Part shown: in pieces, positions 25,002-33,529 of the stretch
How the letters are laid out: every line of letters begins with the position of its first letter
How positions within the stretch are numbered: the stretch's first letter is position 1
Assembly (NCBI RefSeq): GCF_017352095.1
Contig: NZ_CP071463.1
Location: 558,001 to 622,000, forward strand
Direction: 5' to 3'
Length of the DNA stretch: 64,000 nucleotides
From: Natrinema longum
GTDB taxonomy: Archaea > Halobacteriota > Halobacteria > Halobacteriales > Natrialbaceae
Program-made: the position numbers and the translations under genes
Notes under the pieces: generated by a model
What the model was told of the DNA's origin: nothing
The model's input: only the letters and a program-made list of their open reading frames with translations
Database searches by the model: none

Positions 25002-25354
25002 AGACTGTTCACCTCCGAGGCACCGGCGGTTTCCTTGTAGACGCGGGGTTCATCGCCCTCTCCGTCGCTATCGTCGTCGCCAGTATCTTCGTCCGGCCGC
25101 TCTTCGGCCGTCTCCGCGAGACCGCGCGTCGAGTACCGCTCGACTGCGTCGGCCGGGCAGAGCCAGACGTCGGCGGCGTACCAGCCAAACAGCCGCGACG
25201 CGTGTTCGTGTGCCGCCGTTGCGCTCGCGGCGGCGACGCTCCCGACGTGGCGCATCGGGTCCCCCTCCTCGTTGCGGATGAAGACTTCCCACTGCCGGGT
25301 CGGGTTCCCTCGCTCGTCGCTCTCGACTGCCGACCGACGTGCTTTCTCGACCAT
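24998..25354 (-). CDS. radical SAM-partner protein, Htur_1727 type
   Basis: 118 residues, first gene of the ahbC transcript. The core is TRQWEVFIRNEEGDPMRHVGSVAAASATAAHEHASRLFG followed by VWLCPADAVERYSTRG, then an acidic low-complexity tail. This is the haloarchaeal family annotated as rSAM-partnered (Htur_1727), resembling PaaB-like small proteins. It always travels with a radical SAM gene as I recall; here it overlaps ahbC by four bases. Function unknown: it may hand substrate to AhbC, or be a substrate itself. Confidence 0.8.
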   Translation of the reverse strand: MVEKARRSAVESDERGNPTRQWEVFIRNEEGDPMRHVGSVAAASATAAHEHASRLFGWYAADVWLCPADAVERYSTRGLAETAEERPDEDTGDDDSDGEGDEPRVYKETAGASEVNSL

Positions 25355-25415
25355 ATCGACACCTACGAGACGATACCGAAGGTAGTTGCGCGACCTCCCA
25401 GCGAGCGGGAATACC

Positions 25416-25460
25416 CCGCCCGGCGGTCGAACATCTTCCCGTCTTCCCGCCCGGCGGGAA
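25416..25460. promoter_or_regulatory. two phased palindromes in divergent promoter
   Basis: CCGCCCGGCGG at 25416-25426 and TTCCCGCCCGGCGGGAA at 25444-25460. They share the 11-base core and their centres are 31 bp apart, about three helical turns, between the starts of the Htur_1727/ahbC unit (25354) and the second radical SAM gene (25502). Could be paired operator sites; GC-rich background weakens the case. Confidence 0.4.
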
Positions 25461-25501
25461 CAGTGGGGTCGTTTTCGGCCCTCCGATCCCCAGCCTCCCC
25501 T

Positions 25502-26620
25502 ATGCCCCCCGGAACTCTCGACACGTCCAAGCGACCGTTCGTCCTCATCTGGGAACTCACCCAGGCCTGCGGGCTCGCCTGCGATCACTGTCGGGCCGAC
25601 GCCAAGCCCCAGCGCCACCCCGACGAACTCTCGACGGCGGAGGGGAAAGCCCTGCTCGAGGGAGCCGCCGAGTTCGGCGACGGCCAGCTGGTCGTCCTCT
25701 CGGGTGGCGACCCGCTCGTCCGGGACGACGTCGAGGAACTGATCGCCTACGGCGACGACCTCGGCCTGCGGATGACGATCACGCCCAGCGGAACGGGGTC
25801 GCTAACCGCCGACCGCATCGAGTCGATGGTCGACGCTGGGCTCAAACGAATGGCGGTCAGTCTCGACGGAGCGACCCCGGAGTCCCACGACGCCTTCCGC
25901 GGCGAGGACGGGAGTTTCGAGGAGACGATACGGGCCGTCGAGGACGCTCGAGCCGCCGGTCTCCCGGTCCAGGTCAATACGACGGTCTGTCGGCAAACGG
26001 TCGACGAACTCCCCGCGATCCGTGATCTGCTGACCGAGATCGGGGCCGTGATGTGGAGCGTCTTCTTCCTCGTCCCCGTCGGCCGGGGTCGGATTCTCGA
26101 GCCGGTCGACCCCGAGCGGGCCGACGCGGTGATGGAGTGGTTGGCCGAGGTCAGCGAGACGGAGCCCTTCGGCGTCAAGACGACCGAGGCCCCGCAGTAT
26201 CGGCGCGTATCGATGCAACGACGGACCGAGCAGGCCGGGGACGAACCGGATCCCGGCGTCAAACGCCGGACCGGGATCGTCGCGGGCGACGGCTTCGCGT
26301 TCGTCAGTCACACGGGGGAGGTGTTCCCGTCGGGATTCCTGCCGCAGTCGGCCGGCAACGTCCGCGATCGGCCCGTCACGGAGCTCTACCGGGATTCGCC
26401 GCTGTTCCAGTCGCTGCGCGACCGTGATCGGCTCTCGGGCAAGTGTGGTGCCTGTCCCTATCGCAACGTCTGTGGCGGCAGCCGATCGCGTGCGTTCGCC
26501 CACACCGGCGACCCACTCGCCAGCGATCCGCTCTGTCCGTTCGTTCCCGAGGGCTACGACGGACCGCTCCCCTGGGACGATGCCGACGGCGAGACACGTG
26601 GCGTCTCGAGCGGCGACTGA
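25502..26620 (+). CDS. radical SAM/SPASM enzyme, BA_1875/AhbD-like
   Basis: 372 residues. CX3CX2C at Cys23, Cys27, Cys30 (CGLACDHC); then VVLSGGDPLVRDDVEELIAYG, RMAVSLDGATPESHDAFRG, MWSVFFLVPVGRG, TTEAPQYRR, FAFVSHTGEVFPSGFLP and the SPASM block CGACPYRNVCGG. It is close to AhbD (heme b synthase) in layout but fits better the BA_1875 (TIGR04053) family. Either it performs the last AhbD-type step with AhbC next door, or it modifies the CGCGG peptide. Divergent from the ahbC unit across 147 bp. Confidence 0.82.
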   Translation: MPPGTLDTSKRPFVLIWELTQACGLACDHCRADAKPQRHPDELSTAEGKALLEGAAEFGDGQLVVLSGGDPLVRDDVEELIAYGDDLGLRMTITPSGTGSLTADRIESMVDAGLKRMAVSLDGATPESHDAFRGEDGSFEETIRAVEDARAAGLPVQVNTTVCRQTVDELPAIRDLLTEIGAVMWSVFFLVPVGRGRILEPVDPERADAVMEWLAEVSETEPFGVKTTEAPQYRRVSMQRRTEQAGDEPDPGVKRRTGIVAGDGFAFVSHTGEVFPSGFLPQSAGNVRDRPVTELYRDSPLFQSLRDRDRLSGKCGACPYRNVCGGSRSRAFAHTGDPLASDPLCPFVPEGYDGPLPWDDADGETRGVSSGD

Positions 26621-27017
26621 CCGCCGACTGTGACCCCATCCGGGGTCGACTCGTGTCGAAACGAGCGGATCGCTCGTAGGTTCGTGCGGAGAGAAACGGA
26701 GTGACGGCGTCCGATCCTGGCTGGCTGATCAACGACGACTGGGGACGACCCCGTCGATCGCACAGGCTCGACGCCGTCGACGATAGCTCGGTGGAACCGT
26801 TACATCGGAATCAGTCGCAGTCGAGTGCACGCACCACCGGAGCAGATATGGGTGGATGGTCGACGAATACCATACCGGGGAGCAGCCGTCGTATCCCGAC
26901 GATCGGTCACAGGGTCTCGGATCGGCGGCGCGTGCGATCGGTCGATGGGGGACGATCGACTTCGGGATTCCCCCGAATCCGTTCGCAACGATGCCGGGCC
27001 ACACCCGTGTGCCCGCG
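26621..27017. other. intergenic, no confident gene
   Basis: About 400 bases between convergent genes. A plus-strand frame from ATG 26856 (MVDEYHTGEQPSYPDDRSQG) has some coding look but runs into the 3' end of the carboxylase gene antisense. I do not call it. Confidence 0.4.
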
Positions 27018-28862
27018 TTACTCGAGGACGACCAGCACGTCGCCCATATCGACGCTGTCGCCTTCCTCGATGGCGATCTGCGTGACGGTGCCGCCACGGG
27101 AGGCGACGATGTCGTTTTCCATCTTCATCGCCTCGAGGACGACCAGCACGTCGCCGGCGGCGACCTCGTCGCCTTCCTCGACTTCGATGTCGAGGATCGT
27201 CCCCTGCATTTCGGCGTCGACGGTCTCGCCGTCGCCCTCCAGTTCCGCGCCCCCGCCGTCCTCGTTCGAGCCGCCTGCCGGCTCCGGACGGCTGGCCGTC
27301 GCGCCCCCGGCGTCGACGTCGCCGGCCGGAATCGCGGGCGCGCCGTGTTCCTCGAGTTCGACCTCGAAGCGCTTGCCGTTGACCTCGACGGTGAACTCGC
27401 GTTCGACGGCCTCCTCTTCGTCCTCGCTTGCGCCGCCGTCACCGGTGTCGCCGCCCCACTGCTCTTGGGCTTCCTCGATGCGACTCTCGTCTAACTCCTC
27501 GTCCAAGTACTTCGTCGTATGCGTGCTCTGGACGAACTCCTCGTCGGTCAGCATCAGCCGGTGGAACGGGATGATCGTGGGGATGCCCGCGATGTCGTAC
27601 TCGCGGAGCGCGCGCAGCGAGCGCTCGATACACTCGTCGCGGTCCTCGCCCCAGACGACGAGCTTCGCGATCATCGAATCGTAGTCCGTGACGAGTTCGT
27701 CGCCCTGTCGGAGCGCGTCGTCCATGCGGACCCCGACCCCGCCCGGCGGGTCGTAGGTCTCGAGGGTCCCACCGGTCGCGGGCGCGAAGTCGTTGGCCGC
27801 GTTTTCGGCGTTGATCCGGAACTCCATCGCGTGGCCGTCGATGTCGACGTCGTCTTGCTCGAAGTCGATCTCCTCGCCGGCAGCGACCTTGATCTGGCGT
27901 TTGACGATGTCGATACCGGTGATCTCCTCGGTGACCGTGTGCTCGACCTGAATCCGCGTGTTGACCTCGAGGAAGAAGAAGTTCGTGTCGGGGCCCAGCG
28001 GGCCCTCGCGGCCGGGGTCTTCCTCGACGAGGAACTCGACGGTGCCGGCGTTGGTGTAGTCGGCGGCGGCGACGCCCCGACGGGCGGCCTCACCGATCTC
28101 CTCGCGGAGTTCGTCGGTCAGGGCCGCGGAGGGGCCTTCCTCGATGACCTTCTGGTGGCGTCGTTGAAGCGAACAGTCGCGCTCGCCGAGATGGCGGACG
28201 TTGCCGTGTTCGTCGGCGACGATCTGGACCTCGATGTGGCGCGGTTGCTCGAGGTAGCGCTCGAGGTAGACCGAGTCGTTGTCGAAGTAGGCCTCTCCCT
28301 CGCGTTTGGCGCTCTCGAGTTGGTCTTCGACCTCGCTTTCGTCCCAGACGACCTTCATGCCGCGGCCGCCACCGCCGCCTTCGGCCTTGATGGCGATCGG
28401 GTAGCCGTGTTCCTCACCGAACGTTTTGACCTCTTCGGGCTCGGTAACGGGGTCCGTCGTCCCGGGAACGATCGGGACGTCCGCCTCGCTCATGATCGTC
28501 CGGGCTTTGGTTTTCTCGCCGAGCGATTCCATCGCCGAACTGGACGGACCGATCCAGGTGATTCCCTCGGCCGCCTCGACTTTACCCGCGAACTCGGCGT
28601 TCTCGGCGAGGAAGCCGTAGCCGGGGTGAATGGCGTCGGCATCGGCCTTGCGGGCGGCCTCGATGACCGCTTCGTGATCGAGGTAGGAGTCGGCCGCACG
28701 AGCGGGCCCCACGTTGTACGCCTCGTCGGCGTAGCGGACGTGGCCCGAGTCCTTGTCGGCCTCGGAGTAGACGGCGACGGTCCCGATATTCAACTCTTCG
28801 CACGCCCGCATGACGCGGACGGCGATCTCCCCGCGGTTCGCCACAAGAACCTTCCTGAACAT
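27018..28862 (-). CDS. pccA: acyl-CoA carboxylase biotin carboxylase/BCCP subunit
   Basis: 614 residues. Biotin carboxylase N domain (1-110, [19 protein letters not shown]), ATP-grasp (about 115-325, with the GGGGRGMK loop and [17 protein letters not shown]), C-terminal carboxylase domain (to about 440), linker, and a biotinyl domain with EAMKMEN (biotinylated Lys580). Carboxylates acetyl- and propionyl-CoA together with PccB and PccX, encoded 2.4 kb away on the same strand. Role in haloarchaea: propionyl-CoA assimilation, PHA-related metabolism. A palindrome sits in its promoter. Confidence 0.93.
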   Translation of the reverse strand: MFRKVLVANRGEIAVRVMRACEELNIGTVAVYSEADKDSGHVRYADEAYNVGPARAADSYLDHEAVIEAARKADADAIHPGYGFLAENAEFAGKVEAAEGITWIGPSSSAMESLGEKTKARTIMSEADVPIVPGTTDPVTEPEEVKTFGEEHGYPIAIKAEGGGGGRGMKVVWDESEVEDQLESAKREGEAYFDNDSVYLERYLEQPRHIEVQIVADEHGNVRHLGERDCSLQRRHQKVIEEGPSAALTDELREEIGEAARRGVAAADYTNAGTVEFLVEEDPGREGPLGPDTNFFFLEVNTRIQVEHTVTEEITGIDIVKRQIKVAAGEEIDFEQDDVDIDGHAMEFRINAENAANDFAPATGGTLETYDPPGGVGVRMDDALRQGDELVTDYDSMIAKLVVWGEDRDECIERSLRALREYDIAGIPTIIPFHRLMLTDEEFVQSTHTTKYLDEELDESRIEEAQEQWGGDTGDGGASEDEEEAVEREFTVEVNGKRFEVELEEHGAPAIPAGDVDAGGATASRPEPAGGSNEDGGGAELEGDGETVDAEMQGTILDIEVEEGDEVAAGDVLVVLEAMKMENDIVASRGGTVTQIAIEEGDSVDMGDVLVVLE

Positions 28863-28878
28863 TCCTGTGAAAACCGTC

Positions 28879-28892
28879 GGTAGGCCCCTACC
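28879..28892. promoter_or_regulatory. palindrome upstream of pccA-like gene
   Basis: GGTAGG-CC-CCTACC, perfect 6-bp arms, 17-30 bp before the ATG at 28862, so it covers the TATA/initiation region. Could be an operator for a repressor; nothing identifies which. Confidence 0.4.
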
Positions 28893-29027
28893 TTACTTTT
28901 TCGCAACGGATTCGACAACGCGGCGGCTCTCGACCGTTGACGAACCGCCTCCCGCGAACCGAGCGGAACGCCCCCCCCATGGTAGTTATGGGCAAGCGTT
29001 ATCCGATCTGAGACCCTCATACACACG

Positions 29028-30155
29028 ATGTACGAGTTCATACGCAGCCCGCTGCAGGCCCAATCCGTGCTCGAGGATCCGCTCTTGATCGTCGGGCTCG
29101 TCGGACTCCTGCTCGTCGTGATCACGGTCTGGCAGATGGTCGAGATCGTCGACGCCTACGACAGAGCGGCGCTGACGGTCTTCGGCGAGTACCGCAAACT
29201 GCTCGAGCCGGGGTTGAACATCGTCCCGCCGTTCGTCTCGCGGATATACACGTTCGACATGCGAACGCAGACGCTGGACGTCCCCCAGCAGGAAGCGATC
29301 ACGCGCGACAACTCGCCGGTGACGGCCGACGCCGTGGTCTACATCCGGGTGATGAACGCAAAACGCGCCTTCCTCGAGGTCGACGACTACCAGCGCGCCG
29401 TCTCGAACCTGGCCCAGACGACCCTGCGGGCCGTGATCGGCGACATGGAACTCGACGACACGCTGAGCCGACGGGAGATGATCAACGAGCGCATCCGCAC
29501 CGAACTCGACGAACCCACCGACGAGTGGGGCATCCGCGTCGAATCGGTCGAGGTCCGCGAGGTAACCCCCTCCGCGGGCGTCAAGGGCGCGATGGAGGAA
29601 CAGACCTCCGCCGAGCGCCGCCGCCGCGCGATGATCCTCGAGGCCCAGGGTGAACGCCGCAGCGCCGTCGAGAAGGCCGAGGGTGACAAGCAGTCGAACA
29701 TCATCCGCGCCCAGGGTGAAAAGCAAAGCCAGATCCTCGAGTCCCAGGGTGACGCGATCTCGACGGTCCTGCGTGCCCGCTCGGCCGAATCGATGGGCGA
29801 ACGCGCCGTCATCGACAAGGGGATGGAGACGCTCGCCGAGATCGGCCAGGGCGAATCGACGACCTTCGTCATGCCCCAGGAACTCACCTCGCTGGTCGGT
29901 CGCTACGGCAAGCACCTCTCGGGCAGTGACGTGGAGGGCAACGGGGCGGAACTCGACAGCCTCGAGTTCGACGACGAAACCCGCGAACTGATCGGATTAG
30001 ACGACATCGCCGACATCATCGGCGAGATCGACGAGCAAGCCGAGATGGACGTCGAAGCGATGGAAGAACAGGCTCGAGCGATCAAGGAAGGGCAGGACGT
30101 GGGAATGGAGGCCGAAAATCCGATCACGATGTCGGAGACGGACGACGAATCGTAA
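29028..30155 (+). CDS. SPFH/Band-7 (stomatin) membrane protein
   Basis: 375 residues. N-terminal membrane anchor at about 15-38 (LLIVGLVGLLLVVITVW), then the SPFH domain (LTVFGEYRKLLEPGLNIVPPFV, DVPQQEAITRDNSPVTADAVVYIRV) and a long helical region with EAQGER, EGDKQSNIIRAQGEKQSQ. Forms large membrane-bound oligomers that organise membrane proteases. The C-terminal 70 residues are acidic and helical. No NfeD gene is adjacent, unlike many bacterial operons. Confidence 0.92.
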   Translation: MYEFIRSPLQAQSVLEDPLLIVGLVGLLLVVITVWQMVEIVDAYDRAALTVFGEYRKLLEPGLNIVPPFVSRIYTFDMRTQTLDVPQQEAITRDNSPVTADAVVYIRVMNAKRAFLEVDDYQRAVSNLAQTTLRAVIGDMELDDTLSRREMINERIRTELDEPTDEWGIRVESVEVREVTPSAGVKGAMEEQTSAERRRRAMILEAQGERRSAVEKAEGDKQSNIIRAQGEKQSQILESQGDAISTVLRARSAESMGERAVIDKGMETLAEIGQGESTTFVMPQELTSLVGRYGKHLSGSDVEGNGAELDSLEFDDETRELIGLDDIADIIGEIDEQAEMDVEAMEEQARAIKEGQDVGMEAENPITMSETDDES

Positions 30156-30212
30156 CTGGAACCTGACGCTGACGCGGAGTAGACGTGGCCCACGGATAGG
30201 AATCTTCCGCCG

Positions 30213-30977
30213 TTAATCGTCAGTACTCGAATTCAGTTCTTCTTCGATCTCGTCGCGGCCCTCCTCGAGCCACGCCGGCTCGACCGGTTCGACGGCCGTG
30301 ATCTCCTGTGTGAACTCCTCCGTGACGAATCGCCGATCGCCGTCGGTCGTCAGTTCGCCCTCGAGCGTGTAGGCCGCGAGATGGCCGTCAGCAGCGAGCG
30401 TGAGCGTAAACGAGACGTTCTCGTAGCGACCGAGTTGGTCGGTGTGGCCCTCGAGGCGATACTGCTCGTCCGACCCGTTCTCGACCGTCACGGTTTCGAC
30501 TGCGCCGTAGGCCTCCTCCAGCGGGATGGGCGGAGTCGGTTCGATAGCCCGCGTCGAATCCGGCGTGTACGTGACCGTTCCGGACTCGTTCGTTCGAACG
30601 ATCGGCAGTTCGGTGTCGATCCAGTGATCGTAGGTCACCGTTTCGGTCCCGTCCCCGGAGACGGTTCGCTCGACGCGGGCCGGCGATCCGGTCGGCGCAG
30701 CGACTGTCGTTTCCGTCTCGCGCTCGACGACCGTTCCCGTTTCGTCTCGTATCACGGTCTCCCGGCTGTTCCGGTAGGATTTGTGGTCGAACGCGTCGTA
30801 GTGCGCACTGAGGAGGAGATAGCTGTCCGTCACTTCCTCCCCGGTGAGTCCGGGGAGGAGTTCGCTCTCGTTCGCGTCGTTCGTCGTGGAATCGGTCCCA
30901 TCGTCGACGAGGCCGCCACAGCCCGCAGTCATCACGACGAGGACGACCACCAGCAGTGTGACGGTGTGGTCACGCAT
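30213..30977 (-). CDS. outer-face lipoprotein, unknown
   Basis: 254 residues from the ATG at 30977; an in-frame ATG four codons upstream (30989) is possible. Short signal MRDHTVTLLVVVLVV, then lipobox MTAGC. The mature part is a beta-rich domain (ERETETTVAAPTGSPARVERTVS, GTETVTYDHWID, YRLEGHTDQLGRYENVSFTLTLAADGHLAAYTLEGELTTDG). Resembles haloarchaeal lipoproteins that sense or bind something at the surface; no named family. Confidence 0.75.
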   Translation of the reverse strand: MRDHTVTLLVVVLVVMTAGCGGLVDDGTDSTTNDANESELLPGLTGEEVTDSYLLLSAHYDAFDHKSYRNSRETVIRDETGTVVERETETTVAAPTGSPARVERTVSGDGTETVTYDHWIDTELPIVRTNESGTVTYTPDSTRAIEPTPPIPLEEAYGAVETVTVENGSDEQYRLEGHTDQLGRYENVSFTLTLAADGHLAAYTLEGELTTDGDRRFVTEEFTQEITAVEPVEPAWLEEGRDEIEEELNSSTDD

Positions 30978-31271
30978 ACTGTCAGGCATCCGTTTCAGTG
31001 TTCGAAAGCGGCAACGCGGGCAGTTGACGCGACTCTGGACCGATATTTCGTTCTCGAGAACCGAATCGAACGATCCCGGACCGTTCAATCGACTGGTTCG
31101 CGGAGGGTGACCGTCCCATATAGTGTCAAATACTCTTCCAGAATATGGCTTTTCTGCACGAACCCAACGGCTGCAACCCGACGTCTATGAAGCGTGAAAA
31201 GACCGCAGCGGGGTCGCTATCGGTAGAGAAACCGGGATCGAATCGGTTCAGAAACGCTGTCGGAACTGCCG

Positions 31272-31628
31272 TCAGAACTGCTTCGTCCGCCCCGCAGCCG
31301 ACCACGGATCGGTCGGTGCATCGCGCGGAACGCGGACAGTCCGGTGTTGCTGTGCGCGAACCCGACCCGTGAAGGCCCAGCGCTCGTCGTCCCACGTCTC
31401 CTCGCCCTCGGCTGCCGCGGCGGCGGCCGCGAGCGCCTGATCGTGGAGGTGCGCGCCGATCGCAGCCACGATCGCTGCGGCCTCGTCGTCGTCCGCGTCC
31501 GCCGGCAGGTTCAGGTCCACATTCGTCGGCAGCCCTCCGGCGAGGGCCGGGTCGTTCCCGGTAGCGGGATCGTCGGCCGTCGTGGGGTCGCCACGTCCGT
31601 CACCGACCGTCTGTTGCTGTGAGGTCAT
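31272..31628 (-). CDS. pccX: acyl-CoA carboxylase small subunit PccX
   Basis: 118 residues. Polar N-terminus, an alanine-rich helix ([25 protein letters not shown]) and a C-terminal WAFTGRV tryptophan segment of the epsilon-subunit type. Matches the small third subunit PccX of the haloarchaeal propionyl-CoA carboxylase. Starts four bases after the pccB stop, so it is the distal gene of a pccB-pccX operon. Confidence 0.85.
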   Translation of the reverse strand: MTSQQQTVGDGRGDPTTADDPATGNDPALAGGLPTNVDLNLPADADDDEAAAIVAAIGAHLHDQALAAAAAAAEGEETWDDERWAFTGRVRAQQHRTVRVPRDAPTDPWSAAGRTKQF

Positions 31629-31632
31629 CTGA

Positions 31633-33183
31633 CTACAGTGGGATGTTGCCGTGTTTCTTGTCCGGGTTCTGTTCGCGTTTGGTCTCGAGCATCTCGAGGT
31701 CGCGGATGAGCCGCGGCCGAGTTTCCGTGGGGACGATGACATCGTCGAGGAACCCTTTGTCGGTCGCAGTGTAGGGGTTGGCGAACTCCTCGCGGTACTC
31801 CTCGATGAGTTCGTCCCGAAGCTCGTCGGGGTTGTCGGCCTCCTCGAGTTCCTCGCGGTAGAGGATGTTGACCGCGCCCTGTGGGCCCATGACGGCAATC
31901 TCGGCGGTCGGCCAGGCGTAGTTGACATCCGCGCCGAGGTTCTTCGACGCCATGACGCAGTAGGCACCGCCGTAGGCCTTCCGCGTGATGACGGTGAGGA
32001 GGGGAACGGTCGCCTCGGCGTAGGCGTAGAGCAGTTTCGCGCCGTGGCGGATGATCCCGCGGTGTTCCTGGTCGGTTCCGGGCATGTAGCCGGGGACGTC
32101 GACGAAGGTGACGATCGGGATATTAAAGGAGTCACAGAAGCGGACGAACCGCGAGGCCTTCATCGAGGCGTCGACGGTCAGCGTGCCGGCGTTGACGCGG
32201 GGCTGGTTGGCGACGAGACCGACCGAGCGGCCGTCGAGGCGGCCGAAGCCGACGACGATGTTCTGGGCGAAGTTGTCCGCCACCTCGAAGAAGGATCCCT
32301 CGTCGACGACGCTATCGATGACGTCGGTCATGTCGTAGGGCTTCTGTGGGCTCGGCGGGACGATGTCCGTGAGCGCGTCGTCGCGCCGGTCGGGGTCGTC
32401 CCAGGGCTCGACGCGCGGTGGGTCCTCGACGTTGTTCTGGGGGAGATAGGAGAGGAGCCGCTTGATGTCGTCCAAGGCCTGTTCCTCGCTCTCGCAGGCG
32501 AACTGGGCGACGCCGGTCTTGTTGGCGTGGGTCATCGCGCCGCCGAGTTCCTCGTGGGTGACCTCCTCACCGGTGACGGTCTTGGTGACGCCGGGGCCGG
32601 TGATGTACATGTGGCTGGTGTCTTTGACCATGAAGATGAAGTCGGTGATCGCCGGGGAGTAGACGGCTCCGCCGGCACACGGACCCATCGTCGCCGAGAT
32701 CTGCGGGACGACGCCGCTGGCTTCCTGATTCCGGCGGAAGATCTCGGTGTAGCCCGCGAGGCTCTTGACGCCCTCCTGAATGCGGGCTCCAGCGGAGTCG
32801 TTGAGCCCGATGACGGGCGCGCCGACCTCCATCGCCATATCCATGACCTTGCAGACCTTCTCGGCGAAGACCTCGCCGAGCGACCCCCCGAAGACCGTAA
32901 AATCGTGGGCGAAGACGAAGGTGGTGCGCCCGTTGACCTCGCCGTAGCCGGTGACGACGCCGTCGCCGGGGATCTTCTTCTCCTCCATCCCGAACTGGCT
33001 CGTCTGGTGGGTCCGGAGCTGGTCGAACTCCGTGAAGGTGCCCTCGTCGAGGAAGTAGTCGATCCGCTCGCGGGCGGTCATCTTCCCCTTGTCGTGTTGC
33101 TTCTCGATTCGCGCCTCGCCGCCGCCTTTCCGTGCCTCTTCGCGGAGTTCCTCGAGTTCGTCGATGCGGTCCTCCATCGTCAT
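31633..33183 (-). CDS. pccB: acyl-CoA carboxylase carboxyltransferase PccB
   Basis: 516 residues; carboxyltransferase subunit moving the carboxyl from carboxybiotin to propionyl- or acetyl-CoA. Two crotonase-like halves: [54 protein letters not shown], then [20 protein letters not shown] and [17 protein letters not shown] at 33183 (MTMEDR) chosen; ATG at 33177 also possible. A TTTTTTATT-type box lies about 55 bp upstream and a GGGAGGG stretch about 12 bp before the start, so this one probably has a short leader. Confidence 0.94.
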   Translation of the reverse strand: MTMEDRIDELEELREEARKGGGEARIEKQHDKGKMTARERIDYFLDEGTFTEFDQLRTHQTSQFGMEEKKIPGDGVVTGYGEVNGRTTFVFAHDFTVFGGSLGEVFAEKVCKVMDMAMEVGAPVIGLNDSAGARIQEGVKSLAGYTEIFRRNQEASGVVPQISATMGPCAGGAVYSPAITDFIFMVKDTSHMYITGPGVTKTVTGEEVTHEELGGAMTHANKTGVAQFACESEEQALDDIKRLLSYLPQNNVEDPPRVEPWDDPDRRDDALTDIVPPSPQKPYDMTDVIDSVVDEGSFFEVADNFAQNIVVGFGRLDGRSVGLVANQPRVNAGTLTVDASMKASRFVRFCDSFNIPIVTFVDVPGYMPGTDQEHRGIIRHGAKLLYAYAEATVPLLTVITRKAYGGAYCVMASKNLGADVNYAWPTAEIAVMGPQGAVNILYREELEEADNPDELRDELIEEYREEFANPYTATDKGFLDDVIVPTETRPRLIRDLEMLETKREQNPDKKHGNIPL

Positions 33184-33379
33184 AGGGAAACCCTCCCGTG
33201 GCGACTCATTGGCCGAGGCAACGGCCACCGGAATAAAAAACGTTCTGTAACTCGTATTATTTCCCATGAGGGTTCGGGCGTTATCGTATCACACGGGCCG
33301 GCGGACGACCGGTGGTAGTTCCGTTGGGCTGTGGCCGGGGTACGGGTCGGAGGAATCGATTCCCACCTAGTGTGAAACA

Positions 33380-33396
33380 CATCCACATTGTGGATG
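33380..33396. promoter_or_regulatory. 8-bp palindrome between pccB and SNF gene
   Basis: CATCCACA-T-TGTGGATG, perfect 8-bp arms with a one-base centre. It lies 197 bp before pccB and 134 bp before the SNF transporter in a 346-bp divergent region that has no gene. Confidence 0.5.
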
Positions 33397-33499
33397 GATA
33401 TTCCGTGACGTACTTTTCGATTCATGAACAAATGCGGAACGAATCATGACAGATGACACTGAAAGCGGAAAATACTGAATATAGTCCCCGAATGTAAGG

Positions 33500-33506
33500 T
33501 TTTAAG
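33500..33506 (+). promoter_or_regulatory. TATA-like box of SNF transporter
   Basis: TTTTAAG, centred 27 bp before the ATG at 33530; leaderless transcript likely. Confidence 0.6.
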
Positions 33507-33529
33507 GCATGGTGAGAAAGGGTTAAACC

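Noticed and set aside
27738..27755. Another CCGCCCGGCGG core in the carboxylase gene
   Set aside because: Inside a coding region encoding Pro-Pro-Gly-Gly; expected by chance in GC-rich DNA. It lowers confidence in the phased palindromes at 25.4 kb.
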